Source: Aestuariibaculum marinum (GTDB lineage Bacteria > Bacteroidota > Bacteroidia > Flavobacteriales > Flavobacteriaceae). Taken from it: a stretch of DNA of 64,000 nt. The position numbers and the translations under genes are program-made. The stretch spans positions 248,001 through 312,000 of the forward strand of contig NZ_JACVXD010000003.1 in NCBI RefSeq assembly GCF_014596975.1, written 5' to 3'. This document shows positions 26,785-35,926 of the stretch, piece after piece; the stretch's first letter is position 1, and each line of letters starts with the position of its first letter. The notes below the pieces were generated by a model that saw nothing but the letters and a program-made list of their open reading frames with translations, made no database searches and was not told the DNA's origin.

Positions 26785-26803
26785 CACAATTTTTAACCGT
26801 ATT

Positions 26804-26837
26804 AAAAAAGCTCTTAATGTAGATTAAGAGCTTTTTT
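26804..26837. terminator. Bidirectional terminator between the 114-residue gene and DUF1456
   Basis: A perfect 14-bp inverted repeat (26804-26817 with 26824-26837, 6-nt loop) ends in A-run and T-run on the two sides. It overlaps the stop codon of the minus-strand gene. Confidence 0.88.
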
Positions 26838-27075
26838 TGTTGTCTTGTTTTTTGGGAGGCATGGGGCCTCGCATATGAATTACCAGACCGTTTAAAAAGT
26901 TTCTTAAAATCTGGTCGCCACATTCCATGTATTTCGGGTGGTCTTCTTTTCTAAAAAAAGCACCGAGTTCGCTTTTTGAAATTCTAAAGTCTACCAAAGC
27001 TAAAATTTTGACAATATCATCGTCTCTAAGCTTTAAAGCCACTCTTAATTTTTTTAAAATATCATTATTTGTCAT
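26824..27075 (-). CDS. Single-domain DUF1456 (YehS-like) protein
   Basis: An 83-residue protein that begins 'TNNDILKKLRVALKLRDDDIVKILALVDF' (seen as consecutive short motifs) and contains 'ISKSELGAFFRKEDHPKY', the DUF1456 signature. E. coli YehS is about twice this length and holds two such units, so this is the half-size form. The C-terminal tail is basic and proline-rich ('PMPPKKQDNKKSS'). Function unknown. Box TACTTTTG at 27093-27100 probably drives it. Confidence 0.82.
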   Translation of the reverse strand: MTNNDILKKLRVALKLRDDDIVKILALVDFRISKSELGAFFRKEDHPKYMECGDQILRNFLNGLVIHMRGPMPPKKQDNKKSS

Positions 27076-27451
27076 GTCTGTAATTTAAGTTTCAAAAGTA
27101 CTATTCCTTTTTGTGAATTAGATAGTATTAAGAAGTGTTTTCTAGCGTTTTTGCAATTTTTACAAAGATAAATCAAAAGATGGAGATATAATTTTTAGTA
27201 ATTTATTATTAAGGATTGTTTGTAATGTGTTGGTATTTAACGTGTTGGTGTTTGGTGAAAGCGTATGTGATTTCTATTTAAAGTGTTGAAAATCAGGTGA
27301 AAAATGATGTGGTTTTTTTGCGAATTGAGATGAAATAATTAAAATAAACGACCAAATACACCACGGTTTTCGATAACCTACAAATTATCTACGATTATAA
27401 AATTAAGGTTGTTCGTATCTTTATAGTGTAATTAATTAATCCCTTAACTAT
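27076..27451. other. 376-bp intergenic region
   Basis: A divergent promoter region between DUF1456 (minus) and the TerB-like gene (plus). It holds two minus-strand TAnnTTTG boxes (27093-27100 TACTTTTG and 27163-27170 TATCTTTG) and a weaker TATCTTTA at 27416-27423 for the plus strand. The middle contains short GTGTTGGT-type repeats near 27224-27255. No convincing gene or structured RNA was seen. Confidence 0.6.
27093..27100 (-). promoter_or_regulatory. Promoter -7 box of the DUF1456 gene (TACTTTTG)
   Basis: Exact TAnnTTTG on the minus strand, ending 17 nt before the ATG. Confidence 0.5.
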
Positions 27452-27856
27452 ATGATTAATAGAGTCGAAAAATTAAGTCTCTTATCTGAAATGATTGCCT
27501 TTGCAAAGCACGATAAAGATATCAAAGATTTAGAATACAATTTTTTGTTAGGTGTTGCAAAACAGCTTGAAATTTCTCGAGAGGATTTCGACTACCTGAT
27601 AGAACATCCTATTAACTATATTCATTTAAAATCACATAGTGAACGCATTGTACAATTTCATCGTTTGGTATTATTAATGAATATAGATAACGAACAGAGT
27701 GATTCTAAAAAAATTGTAAAGCTACATAACTTTGGGCTACGCATGGGGTTAAGCCATGAATCCATTTCTAAGGTGCTGTATTTAATGGAAAGTTTTCCGA
27801 ATAAAATAGTACCACCAGATGTGTTGATTGATATTTTTAAAACACAGTATAACTAG
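27452..27856 (+). CDS. TerB-like helical protein
   Basis: A 134-residue all-helical protein. 'LSEMIAFAKHDKDIKDLEYNFLLGVAKQLEIS' (as short adjacent motifs) fits the pattern of TerB-like domains, in which a helical bundle carries acidic residues after a short loop. Flavobacterial relatives sit beside uvrB and have sometimes inherited its name in databases, but there is no UvrB homology here. It is convergent with uvrB, with a 40-bp gap, so any link is positional only. Role unknown. Confidence 0.72.
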   Translation: MINRVEKLSLLSEMIAFAKHDKDIKDLEYNFLLGVAKQLEISREDFDYLIEHPINYIHLKSHSERIVQFHRLVLLMNIDNEQSDSKKIVKLHNFGLRMGLSHESISKVLYLMESFPNKIVPPDVLIDIFKTQYN

Positions 27857-27896
27857 AAAACAAACTAGATATTTTTGGGAAGAAAAGCTAAGAGGG

Positions 27897-29900
27897 TTAC
27901 ACTTTTAGCTTTTCTAGTTTTTCCTGGTATCCTTTTATCTCATCTCTAAGTTTTGCAGCTACAATAAAGTCTAATGCTTTAGCTGCTTCCTCCATTAGTT
28001 TACGCTTATCTTTTATTTTCTTTTCTAATTCAGGTTTTGTTAGGTACTGACTTTCTGGTTCTGCAGCTTTAGCTGCTTCCAATTCATAACTATAAGTACT
28101 AACTGAATTTTTAGCCAAGGCATTATTTAAATTTTTATTTAATGCTTTCGGCGTAATATTGAATTTTGTATTGTAATTGATTTGTTTTTCTCTGCGGTAC
28201 GTCGTTTCATCAATGGTTTGCTGCATGCTATTCGTAATTTTATCAGCATACATTATAGCCTTACCATTAAGGTTTCTGGCGGCTCTACCGACCGTTTGAG
28301 TCAATGAACGTGCCGAACGTAAGAACCCTTCTTTATCGGCGTCTAAAATGGCTACCAGAGATACTTCAGGTAAATCTAATCCCTCACGAAGTAAATTCAC
28401 CCCAACAAGTACATCAAACAAGCCTTTTCGTAAATCCTGCATGATTTCTACGCGTTCTAAAGTATCGACATCACTGTGAATATAACGACAGCGAATTTGA
28501 ATGCGATCGAGATATTTGGTTAACTCTTCGGCCATTCGTTTAGTTAAGGTGGTCACCAGAGTGCGTTCATCTTTTTCAACACGCTGCTGAATTTCTTCAA
28601 TCAAGTCGTCAATTTGATTTAAACTTGGACGCACTTCAATAATCGGATCTAATAATCCGGTTGGTCTGATGATTTGTTCTACGTAAACCCCGTCTGATTT
28701 TTTCAATTCGTAATCTGCAGGTGTAGCACTCACATAAATCACCTGATTTTGAATAGCTTCGAATTCTTCAAATTTTAACGGACGGTTATCCATGGCGGCA
28801 GGTAAACGGAAACCGTATTCTACTAAGTTTTCTTTTCTACTGCGGTCGCCACCATACATGGCGTGTACTTGCGAAATGGTCACGTGACTTTCATCGACTA
28901 CCATTAAATAATCATCCGGGAAGTAATCCAGTAAACAGAACGGCCGAGTGCCCGGTTGTCTACCATCGAGATAGCGTGAGTAATTCTCAATACCTGAACA
29001 GTAACCTAATTCACGAATCATTTCTAAATCGAATTCTGTACGTTCTTTAAGGCGCTTGGCTTCTAAATGTTTCCCAATATCTTTAAAGTAATCGTGTTGC
29101 TTTACTAAATCGTCCTGAATGTCTTTGATTGCATTTTGAAGTACATCAGGCGACGTTACGAACATATTCGCTGGGTAGATATTCAGTCGGTCGTATTTTT
29201 CAATCACCTGATTGCTTTGAATATCAAACGCTTCAATTTCTTCAATTTCATCGCCGAAAAAGTGAATCCTAAATGCGTAATCTGCATAACTCGGGAACAC
29301 ATCAACGGTGTCTCCTTTTATTCTGAAATTACCATGGTTAAATTCTGCTTCGGTTCTGGAATATAAACTTTGCACCAGACGGTGAAGCAATTTAGTTCGG
29401 GAAATCTCCTGATCGCGTTCTAAAGAAATTACGTTTTTTTGAAATTCGACAGGGTTTCCAATACCATATAAACACGACACGGAAGCCACAACTAGCACGT
29501 CTCGTCTGCCTGAAAGGAGTGACGATGTTGCGCTTAAACGCATCTTTTCGATTTCATCGTTAATCGATAAATCTTTTTCTATATAAACACCAGAAACCGG
29601 GATATAGGCTTCAGGTTGATAATAGTCGTAGTACGACACGAAATATTCAACCGCATTATTTGGGAAAAACTGTTTGAACTCAGAATATAACTGAGCAGCC
29701 AAGGTTTTGTTATGGGCCAGCACCAGAGTAGGACGCTGCACTTCCTGTATAACATTGGCAACCGTAAAAGTCTTTCCTGACCCCGTAACACCAAGTAAGG
29801 TTTGATATTTTTCGTCAGCATTAATGCCTGCTACTAATTGTTTAATAGCTTGAGGTTGATCTCCCGTAGGACCGAATTCAGATTCAATTTTAAAACGCAT
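27897..29900 (-). CDS. uvrB: Excinuclease ABC subunit B
   Basis: A 667-residue DNA-damage-recognition helicase of nucleotide excision repair. Walker A 'LLGVTGSGKTFTVANVI', the beta-hairpin region 'YYDYYQPEAYIP', Walker B 'MVVDESHVTISQ', helicase motif VI 'QTVGRAARN', and a C-terminal UVR domain (about 625-665) that binds UvrC are all present. The length is normal. Its start lies 27 bp after the stop of the 1194-residue surface protein gene. A TAATTTTG box at 29905-29912 sits just 4 nt before the ATG, so it may also have its own, nearly leaderless promoter. Confidence 0.97.
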   Translation of the reverse strand: MRFKIESEFGPTGDQPQAIKQLVAGINADEKYQTLLGVTGSGKTFTVANVIQEVQRPTLVLAHNKTLAAQLYSEFKQFFPNNAVEYFVSYYDYYQPEAYIPVSGVYIEKDLSINDEIEKMRLSATSSLLSGRRDVLVVASVSCLYGIGNPVEFQKNVISLERDQEISRTKLLHRLVQSLYSRTEAEFNHGNFRIKGDTVDVFPSYADYAFRIHFFGDEIEEIEAFDIQSNQVIEKYDRLNIYPANMFVTSPDVLQNAIKDIQDDLVKQHDYFKDIGKHLEAKRLKERTEFDLEMIRELGYCSGIENYSRYLDGRQPGTRPFCLLDYFPDDYLMVVDESHVTISQVHAMYGGDRSRKENLVEYGFRLPAAMDNRPLKFEEFEAIQNQVIYVSATPADYELKKSDGVYVEQIIRPTGLLDPIIEVRPSLNQIDDLIEEIQQRVEKDERTLVTTLTKRMAEELTKYLDRIQIRCRYIHSDVDTLERVEIMQDLRKGLFDVLVGVNLLREGLDLPEVSLVAILDADKEGFLRSARSLTQTVGRAARNLNGKAIMYADKITNSMQQTIDETTYRREKQINYNTKFNITPKALNKNLNNALAKNSVSTYSYELEAAKAAEPESQYLTKPELEKKIKDKRKLMEEAAKALDFIVAAKLRDEIKGYQEKLEKLKV

Positions 29901-29904
29901 GATG

Positions 29905-29912
29905 CAAAATTA
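29905..29912 (-). promoter_or_regulatory. Promoter -7 box of uvrB (TAATTTTG), near-leaderless
   Basis: Exact TAnnTTTG ending 4 nt before the uvrB ATG. It would place the transcript start at or inside the start codon. Confidence 0.4.
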
Positions 29913-29927
29913 CACAAATTATAACTC

Positions 29928-32900
29928 TTATCGCTTTAAAGTAAAGTGCCCGGTAAACGATCTGCCATCGGTTAGCTGAACCGTAAACCAATAGTCATCG
30001 GTTGCTAATAGTTCACCATTTAAAGTGCCATCCCAGCCATTCCCCAGCGGATTTAGTTGTTTGATTAATTTTCCGTAGCGGTTGTAGATGTATACCAAGC
30101 TTGAAGCCTGAGAATCATTTATGCCCTGAATTTTCCATAAATCATTTTGACCATCTCCGTTTGGTGTAAAGAATTTTCTGTAGCCAATAACAAACACATC
30201 AATTTCTGCGGTTCCACAAATATCATCTTTTACAAACAGGGTGTAATCGCCGGCTCTCACATTGTTAAATACCGGACTGTCCTGATAAGAAAAAGTGACA
30301 GCCCCATCTTTAGATTCTAAAGCAAATTGATAGGTTCCAGAACCTAAACTTTCAGGGTTATTTATAGTGACACTATTATTGTCCGATATGTCTACGATGG
30401 TAATGTCGTCTTGGGTTATGCTTGCTAATTCTGAAGCTTTAACAGAAACTGTTTTAGTAGAAGAACAAAGTGTTATAGGGTTAGTTAATGTTACCGAATA
30501 GTTTCCTGGAGTGGATACATCTAAAGTTGTGTTGTTTGAAATTTCGGTACCGTTCTCAAATGTCCAGGAATAGTCGAATATTTCTGAAGGATTGGCTTGT
30601 ATTGGTGTTAAGGTTACAGTAAAAGAAGGATCGGATGTACAGACAATTTCTTCTTCATTTATGGTGAATTCAGGTATGGGATTGACAATTAATTCGATAT
30701 TAGTTGAAGCCACACAATTTGTATTTAGAGGATTAATAACATCTACAGTTATCGTTTGTGTTCCTGAAATTAATGGATTAGGTAGTGTGGTTGCGTTGAT
30801 TATTGCAGTACCATTGCTATCGATATAGGAAAAATAGATGTCCATATTGGCTTGATTGCCTAAAATCACATTTGAAAAAGTAGATGTGTCAAAATTATGG
30901 AGGCCATCATTTATATCTGTGCCATCAATACCATCATCACAAAATGCTTGTAAGGCAACAGCATTTGCAATAGGTTGCTCGTGAATAATAAATTTAAGTG
31001 TCGTTTCATCAAAACAAGCCCCGTCAGGATCTTGTGTAATGTTATTGGTAACTCGAATGGTAATGGTTTGGTTTTCGGTTAAAAACGGATTAGGTAACGG
31101 ACTTGGTAAAGTATTTCCTTGTTCGTCAAAATAGGAAACAGTAACATTAGCCGGGTTTTGGTTTCCTAAAACAGTAGCTTCAATTTGTGATGTGTCAAAA
31201 GGAAAGTTTAAAATAGTGTCAGTCGTATCGTAATCACATTCAGGATTAAGAGAAACAGAATTTGCGATTGGAAGGCTTTCCACAATTAGCAGATTTTGAA
31301 ATTCTTTTAATCCTAAACAATCATTAGCCAAGCTACTTTTTATGCGCACCCATATATTTTGGCTGTTGGGTGAATTGGTATTTTGATGGGTGTCGACATT
31401 TATAATTTCATTGATTTCTAATTCCGCATCGGTTTGATTTTCGTAAAGATGTACCGTAGCAGGAATAGACGAAAATAAGTTGTTTGCAATATAATTTTTA
31501 ATATTACTCAAGTCGAAAGTTGAAATCCCGTCTCTTTCATCTAAACCATCATCACATTGATGTAAAGCTACAGGGTTATAAGCATCCAGAGCACTGCCAG
31601 AAGGGTTGACTTGTAATTCTAACGAAACTACCCGGTAACAGCCATTAGGGTTTTCAACACGAATCCAAATGGTTTCGTTAGTGAAAGCAAGTTGGTTTGT
31701 GTAGCTTTCAGGTGAAGTTATATTTGAACCTTTATTTTCGGCTTCATTTTGATTATTATAGTACGTAAATGTTAAGCTCTCAGTTATATAATTAGGATTT
31801 ATTTCTTCTTTAATATCATTCAGGGTAAAATTGAAAAGTGCCAAGCCATCATTCGAAACATCGTCACATTGTGCGTAAAGACCAGGAGTGTTAACTTCCG
31901 GTAATTTGAAGATTTCAATTTGAAAACTAGTGTCTGAATAACAATTAGTAAAATTGTTATTGGTCATTCTAACATAAATAGTTTGTCCTCCGGAGACCGT
32001 ATTAGTAAATGTTGTGGGATTAAGTATTTCGTCCACATACAAGGCATTTGTAAAGTAAGTAAGCGTAAATTCAGAATCTGATTGACCATTGAGAATTTCG
32101 GTTGTTCTTTGGGTGATATCTATAATTTTAAAGCCATCTGTATCTGTTCCTACGGAAGTGTCATCGCATTCTTCAATAGGGTAGATGTTTGCAGCATCTA
32201 AAGGAAAGGCTGTATTATAGACTTCTAAATTAAAATTAGAAATGGCATAGCAATCGGGGTTAAAGATGTTTTCTACTCTGGCGTAAATGGTTTTATTACT
32301 ACTATTATAGTTGGCCGGGTTTAAAATAAAGGATGTTCCGTTTTGAGCTTCCGCTAAACTTTCATAATAGGTAATACTGACACCTGCAGAACTATTTATG
32401 TTGTTGATTTGTTGGGTTAAGTCAAAAGTGGTGTTGCCATTATTATCGTTATCGCATAACTGTAAATTTGGTGCCACATTAGCATCGGTAAAGTAATAAT
32501 TTACAGGGTCGGTAAAGAAATTACAACTACTATTTATAAGATTATTGGCATTATGCGCAAACTTTAGCCTAAAATGATGAAAGCTATTTGAATTTGCAGG
32601 AATAGTATAGTTTAATGTCGGGTTGGTTTCATTAGGTATATCTGTCCAAATGCCAGCTGAAGTTGATTCCTGCCAGATCATAACAAAATTGCTTGGTATG
32701 TCAGCAGATAAATTTACAGTCGTATCTGTTGTTCCACTCAGGCAATATGCTTCATTGTTAACTATACTATTTGTTGCATCGTTAATTTCAATTTGAGGTC
32801 CACACGGGCGTACTTCAATATCATCTATAACTAAATCGTTACCTGCTTGTCCGGATACATTATTTTTAAGCATAAAATAAATGTTTTCTGTACCAGAAGG

Positions 32901-33512
32901 AACTGTAAAAACCAGTGTTTTTTGATGCCAGCGGTTGGCACCTACTCCTGTGATGGAACCAGTGTCGGTGTCAATTATATTTCCTAAAGGGATATCATTA
33001 GCGTCAGTAAAACCAACAATTAACTTAATGTTGGGATCTATAAAGTAACCAGGTTCGTTAGATTTTGCGAACCAGGCCGATAGTTCGTATTCAATATCAT
33101 TACAAAGGCCATCTATTTTTTGAGCATAAAACACGTTTAAATCTGTTCCCGCATCGCAATAATAAAGATAACCGTTTGTGTTTCCTGTGTGGTCTGTAAA
33201 ACTATTATTCCATCCAGCTCCACCGGGGGCAGCATCGTATGGGTTTTTCATTAATCCATATTGGTCATAACCAACTGTACCGTTTCCGCCAACATAGTTG
33301 TATAATTGCGCCGGTCTGAAATCGGGATGTACATCTGCATTCGGGTCTTGATTTAAAGAGGGACCCAGTCGTGCAGTTCCAGACCCAAAGTTTTCTGTAA
33401 AAACGGGATTCCCTAATGAGCAGGTTTGAGCCCCCCCCTTTAAAACAAGGCCTAAAAAGCAAATGGTAAAAAGGGTTATGTATTTAGATTTGTTAGTTTG
33501 CGTTTTTGTCAT
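29928..33512 (-). CDS. T9SS type-B surface protein with six Cys/Asp modules
   Basis: About 1194 residues. Signal peptide, then a jelly-roll-like N-terminal domain (about 30-235: 'FTENFGSG', 'WHQKTLVFTVPSGTENIYFML', 'VIDDIEVRPCG'), an Ig-like stretch, six roughly 95-residue modules (about 340-935) each starting with a Cys-Asp cluster and ending in an 'IYVRxxN...C' strand, a PKD-like domain, a linker domain and the type-B sorting domain ('KFFTPNGDGQNDLW', 'IYNRYGKLIKQL', final 'GHFTLKR'). The sorting tail directs export by the type IX system. ATG 33512 is used; an upstream in-frame TTG lies in the promoter box. A G8 run sits in the signal peptide. Confidence 0.93.
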   Translation of the reverse strand: MTKTQTNKSKYITLFTICFLGLVLKGGAQTCSLGNPVFTENFGSGTARLGPSLNQDPNADVHPDFRPAQLYNYVGGNGTVGYDQYGLMKNPYDAAPGGAGWNNSFTDHTGNTNGYLYYCDAGTDLNVFYAQKIDGLCNDIEYELSAWFAKSNEPGYFIDPNIKLIVGFTDANDIPLGNIIDTDTGSITGVGANRWHQKTLVFTVPSGTENIYFMLKNNVSGQAGNDLVIDDIEVRPCGPQIEINDATNSIVNNEAYCLSGTTDTTVNLSADIPSNFVMIWQESTSAGIWTDIPNETNPTLNYTIPANSNSFHHFRLKFAHNANNLINSSCNFFTDPVNYYFTDANVAPNLQLCDNDNNGNTTFDLTQQINNINSSAGVSITYYESLAEAQNGTSFILNPANYNSSNKTIYARVENIFNPDCYAISNFNLEVYNTAFPLDAANIYPIEECDDTSVGTDTDGFKIIDITQRTTEILNGQSDSEFTLTYFTNALYVDEILNPTTFTNTVSGGQTIYVRMTNNNFTNCYSDTSFQIEIFKLPEVNTPGLYAQCDDVSNDGLALFNFTLNDIKEEINPNYITESLTFTYYNNQNEAENKGSNITSPESYTNQLAFTNETIWIRVENPNGCYRVVSLELQVNPSGSALDAYNPVALHQCDDGLDERDGISTFDLSNIKNYIANNLFSSIPATVHLYENQTDAELEINEIINVDTHQNTNSPNSQNIWVRIKSSLANDCLGLKEFQNLLIVESLPIANSVSLNPECDYDTTDTILNFPFDTSQIEATVLGNQNPANVTVSYFDEQGNTLPSPLPNPFLTENQTITIRVTNNITQDPDGACFDETTLKFIIHEQPIANAVALQAFCDDGIDGTDINDGLHNFDTSTFSNVILGNQANMDIYFSYIDSNGTAIINATTLPNPLISGTQTITVDVINPLNTNCVASTNIELIVNPIPEFTINEEEIVCTSDPSFTVTLTPIQANPSEIFDYSWTFENGTEISNNTTLDVSTPGNYSVTLTNPITLCSSTKTVSVKASELASITQDDITIVDISDNNSVTINNPESLGSGTYQFALESKDGAVTFSYQDSPVFNNVRAGDYTLFVKDDICGTAEIDVFVIGYRKFFTPNGDGQNDLWKIQGINDSQASSLVYIYNRYGKLIKQLNPLGNGWDGTLNGELLATDDYWFTVQLTDGRSFTGHFTLKR
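33431..33438 (-). repeat. Eight-base G tract in the signal-peptide codons of the 1194-residue surface protein
   Basis: Eight C on the plus strand (G8 in the coding sense) encode Gly-Gly within 'VLKGGAQTC'. It stands out in AT-rich sequence. A one-base change would shift the frame within the first 30 codons and end the protein early. Confidence 0.9.
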
Positions 33513-33518
33513 AACTAA

Positions 33519-33526
33519 CAAATATA
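33519..33526 (-). promoter_or_regulatory. Promoter -7 box (TATATTTG) of the 1194-residue surface protein gene
   Basis: Exact TAnnTTTG, ending 6 nt before ATG 33512. Its last three bases form the in-frame TTG that could be mistaken for a start. Confidence 0.5.
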
Positions 33527-33546
33527 TAAATATTTAGAATTGATTT

Positions 33547-35871
33547 TTAACGCTTTAAAGAAAAGTGTCCGGTATATTTTGAGCCGTCTTTTAAAACTAC
33601 CCGATACCAGTAGTCGTCGTTGGGTAAAGGTTGTCCCTGAAGTGTTCCATTCCAGCCAGATTGTGACGGCTTTATTTGTTTAATGAGTTTGCCGTAGCGG
33701 TTAAATATTTTAATGTCTATATCGCTGTAAAATTCAGAAGTTACGCCATAAGGTTTCCAGAAGTCGTTGATGCCATCACCATTTGGTGTAAAATATTTAG
33801 GAAAACCCAAAACCGAAATCTGCTGTTGTACCATTCCACATCCGTTAAGGTCATTCACAAAAACGGTATGAATACCGGCTGATACATTGCTGAAAGTATT
33901 ACTGTCTTGAAATATTGAATTATCTATAGCAAATTCATAAATCCCTTCTCCAGAAACATTAATGGTTATAGTACTGTTTTCTGATGCTTGAAGAATATCT
34001 ATATTTTCAATTGTCGCTACATTTGAAGGCACAACTTCTATAGTGTTACTTTCTGAACAGCCATTGTTAAATGTAACGGTTACGGTATAAGTTCCGGTTT
34101 CATTAATATTAATAGAAGAGGAGTTTTCTGGAATTATACTGTTGTTTAAATACCATTGATAGGTTGGATTGTTATTTGACGCATTTAAAAGTCCAGAATC
34201 AATGGTTATGGTTTCTGGATAGCTATTTAAACAATAACCAATATTTTTTATGGATGAAAATTGTGGTGATTCCAATACGACAAGATCAACAGAAGCAACT
34301 GCATAACAGTCGATTCCATTTTCTATTTTAACCCAAATGGTTTCAGTATATGCATCAACATTTTCATAGGCATCAGGCAGTGCATTGGTTTCAGAAAATA
34401 AATCATCTGTGGTTTTATAAAAAGTTATTACAGAATTCACAGGAACATTAGGTTCAATGCGATTTCTTAAATCGTCGAGATTGAAGAGTGTGAATCCGTC
34501 AGGAGTGTTATCATCGCAGGTTTCAAAAGGAGCAATTGCCATGTTATTGATTGATATATCTAAAGTGATTTCAGCTATAGAAAAACATTGACTTTGGTTT
34601 TCAACGCGAGCGTAAACAATTTGTTGTGGTATGGTGTTTTCAAATGTTGAAGGGTTTGATATTTCATTCAGTTGATTCTCTGCATCAGATGGTATTCTGT
34701 AGAAATTAGTTATTTGTAATGTGTTATCGCTATTGGTAATCGTTTGTTCTGCGTCAAAAAGATTATAAGTTGTTAATCCATCCTGATTTTCGTCGCAGGC
34801 AATTAATGTCGTGTTTGAAACTATTGGGTTTTCAATATATTCAATTGTAATTTCTCCATAAGATGTACAATTATTACCTAAATCAATTTCTACGTTATAG
34901 GTGCCTGTTTCGGTAGCCGTATAGGTACTATTTGTTTCATTAATAAGAGCGATATTATCTTTAAACCATTTATAGGAATTACCATTGGAAGCACTGGCGT
35001 CAAAAGTGATTGTTTCATTTTTACAAAGTGGATTGTTGGTTGCAATAAGACGATGTTCTCCTAAATCGGTATTGAGGATAAAACTTCCAGCTTCTAAAAA
35101 CACAGCCGAATCATATCGGTAATTTTGTTCGTCTGCAATTACCAGTTTAACATGATAAGTTTCATTAGGAACCGTGTTAGCGGTGGCAGTCAACACAGTT
35201 GTTTGGCCGTTAAAATTAATAGGAGCAGAGGTATTATTCCAACTCCCAAAATAAGCTTCGTTTTGAGCAGCACATCCATTTGGAATTTCGGGATGGACAG
35301 TAGTTACTTTTACGGGGGTTTGCGTATTAGGGATAAGTGCAATATTATCGCATTGCACGTCATTTACATTTCGAATTAAAAAGCCAAACAAATCGGAATA
35401 TTGACAGGTGTTCGCATTATTTTCCTGATATTCTTCGGAAGCAAAAAGGTAGCGAAAACTAATTTGTGAAGCTATAGAAGTGAATTCGAATTCTATGATA
35501 GTTGCATTGGTGGTGTTATTTTCGTTTAAAATATTTTCCAGATCATTGTCGCCATTCCAGTTATTGGCATCATCATCACTTAATGTAGTGTTGGGACCAG
35601 GAACATTTGAGAGTTTACCGGTACTTAAAACCACACCACTTTGAAACGGAAAGGAGGTTCCTGAAGCGTCAAAATAACCATAGCTTTGGTCGGTGCCGTT
35701 AAAGTTTCCTCCACTAACATTGGTTACTACAACATTAGAAATGCAGTTACTGCCTATTAGAATATCTTCAATAAGTTGCTGCGCGGTATAAGATTGACTG
35801 TCTACCTGAACATTTTGCGTAAAACCAAGTTTATAAATTAAAAGAAAGCTTATAATTACGAGGTGCTTCAT
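33547..35871 (-). CDS. T9SS type-B surface protein with choice-of-anchor L domain and two Cys/Asp modules
   Basis: 774 residues. A signal peptide ('LGFTQ', about 19), then a choice-of-anchor L domain (about 25-270: 'VVLSTGKLSNVPGPN', 'ATIIEFEFTSIASQISFRYLFASEEYQE' as short motifs), an Ig-like domain, two Cys/Asp modules ('IACDENQDGLTTYNL', 'ETCDDNTPDGFTLFNL'), a second Ig-like domain with 'YQWYLNNSIIP', the linker domain and the type-B sorting tail ('YFTPNGDGINDFWK', final 'GHFSLKR'). Probably exported to the cell surface as an adhesin or attachment factor. It lies between two paralogues in the same direction. Confidence 0.93.
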   Translation of the reverse strand: MKHLVIISFLLIYKLGFTQNVQVDSQSYTAQQLIEDILIGSNCISNVVVTNVSGGNFNGTDQSYGYFDASGTSFPFQSGVVLSTGKLSNVPGPNTTLSDDDANNWNGDNDLENILNENNTTNATIIEFEFTSIASQISFRYLFASEEYQENNANTCQYSDLFGFLIRNVNDVQCDNIALIPNTQTPVKVTTVHPEIPNGCAAQNEAYFGSWNNTSAPINFNGQTTVLTATANTVPNETYHVKLVIADEQNYRYDSAVFLEAGSFILNTDLGEHRLIATNNPLCKNETITFDASASNGNSYKWFKDNIALINETNSTYTATETGTYNVEIDLGNNCTSYGEITIEYIENPIVSNTTLIACDENQDGLTTYNLFDAEQTITNSDNTLQITNFYRIPSDAENQLNEISNPSTFENTIPQQIVYARVENQSQCFSIAEITLDISINNMAIAPFETCDDNTPDGFTLFNLDDLRNRIEPNVPVNSVITFYKTTDDLFSETNALPDAYENVDAYTETIWVKIENGIDCYAVASVDLVVLESPQFSSIKNIGYCLNSYPETITIDSGLLNASNNNPTYQWYLNNSIIPENSSSININETGTYTVTVTFNNGCSESNTIEVVPSNVATIENIDILQASENSTITINVSGEGIYEFAIDNSIFQDSNTFSNVSAGIHTVFVNDLNGCGMVQQQISVLGFPKYFTPNGDGINDFWKPYGVTSEFYSDIDIKIFNRYGKLIKQIKPSQSGWNGTLQGQPLPNDDYWYRVVLKDGSKYTGHFSLKR

Positions 35872-35926
35872 TATGAATGAACTATACCTGTAAAGATAAA
35901 AACTTCATTAGAAACCTATTGGACTT

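Noticed and set aside
27897-27901. TerB-like gene (27452-27856) as part of the excinuclease system
   Set aside because: It only faces uvrB tail to tail and shares no sequence with it; a functional link is not supported.
33265-33462. Minus-strand open frame across the G8 tract
   Set aside because: It overlaps the surface-protein gene in another frame, has no signal peptide or codon pattern of a gene, and only shows what a one-base slip in the tract would produce.
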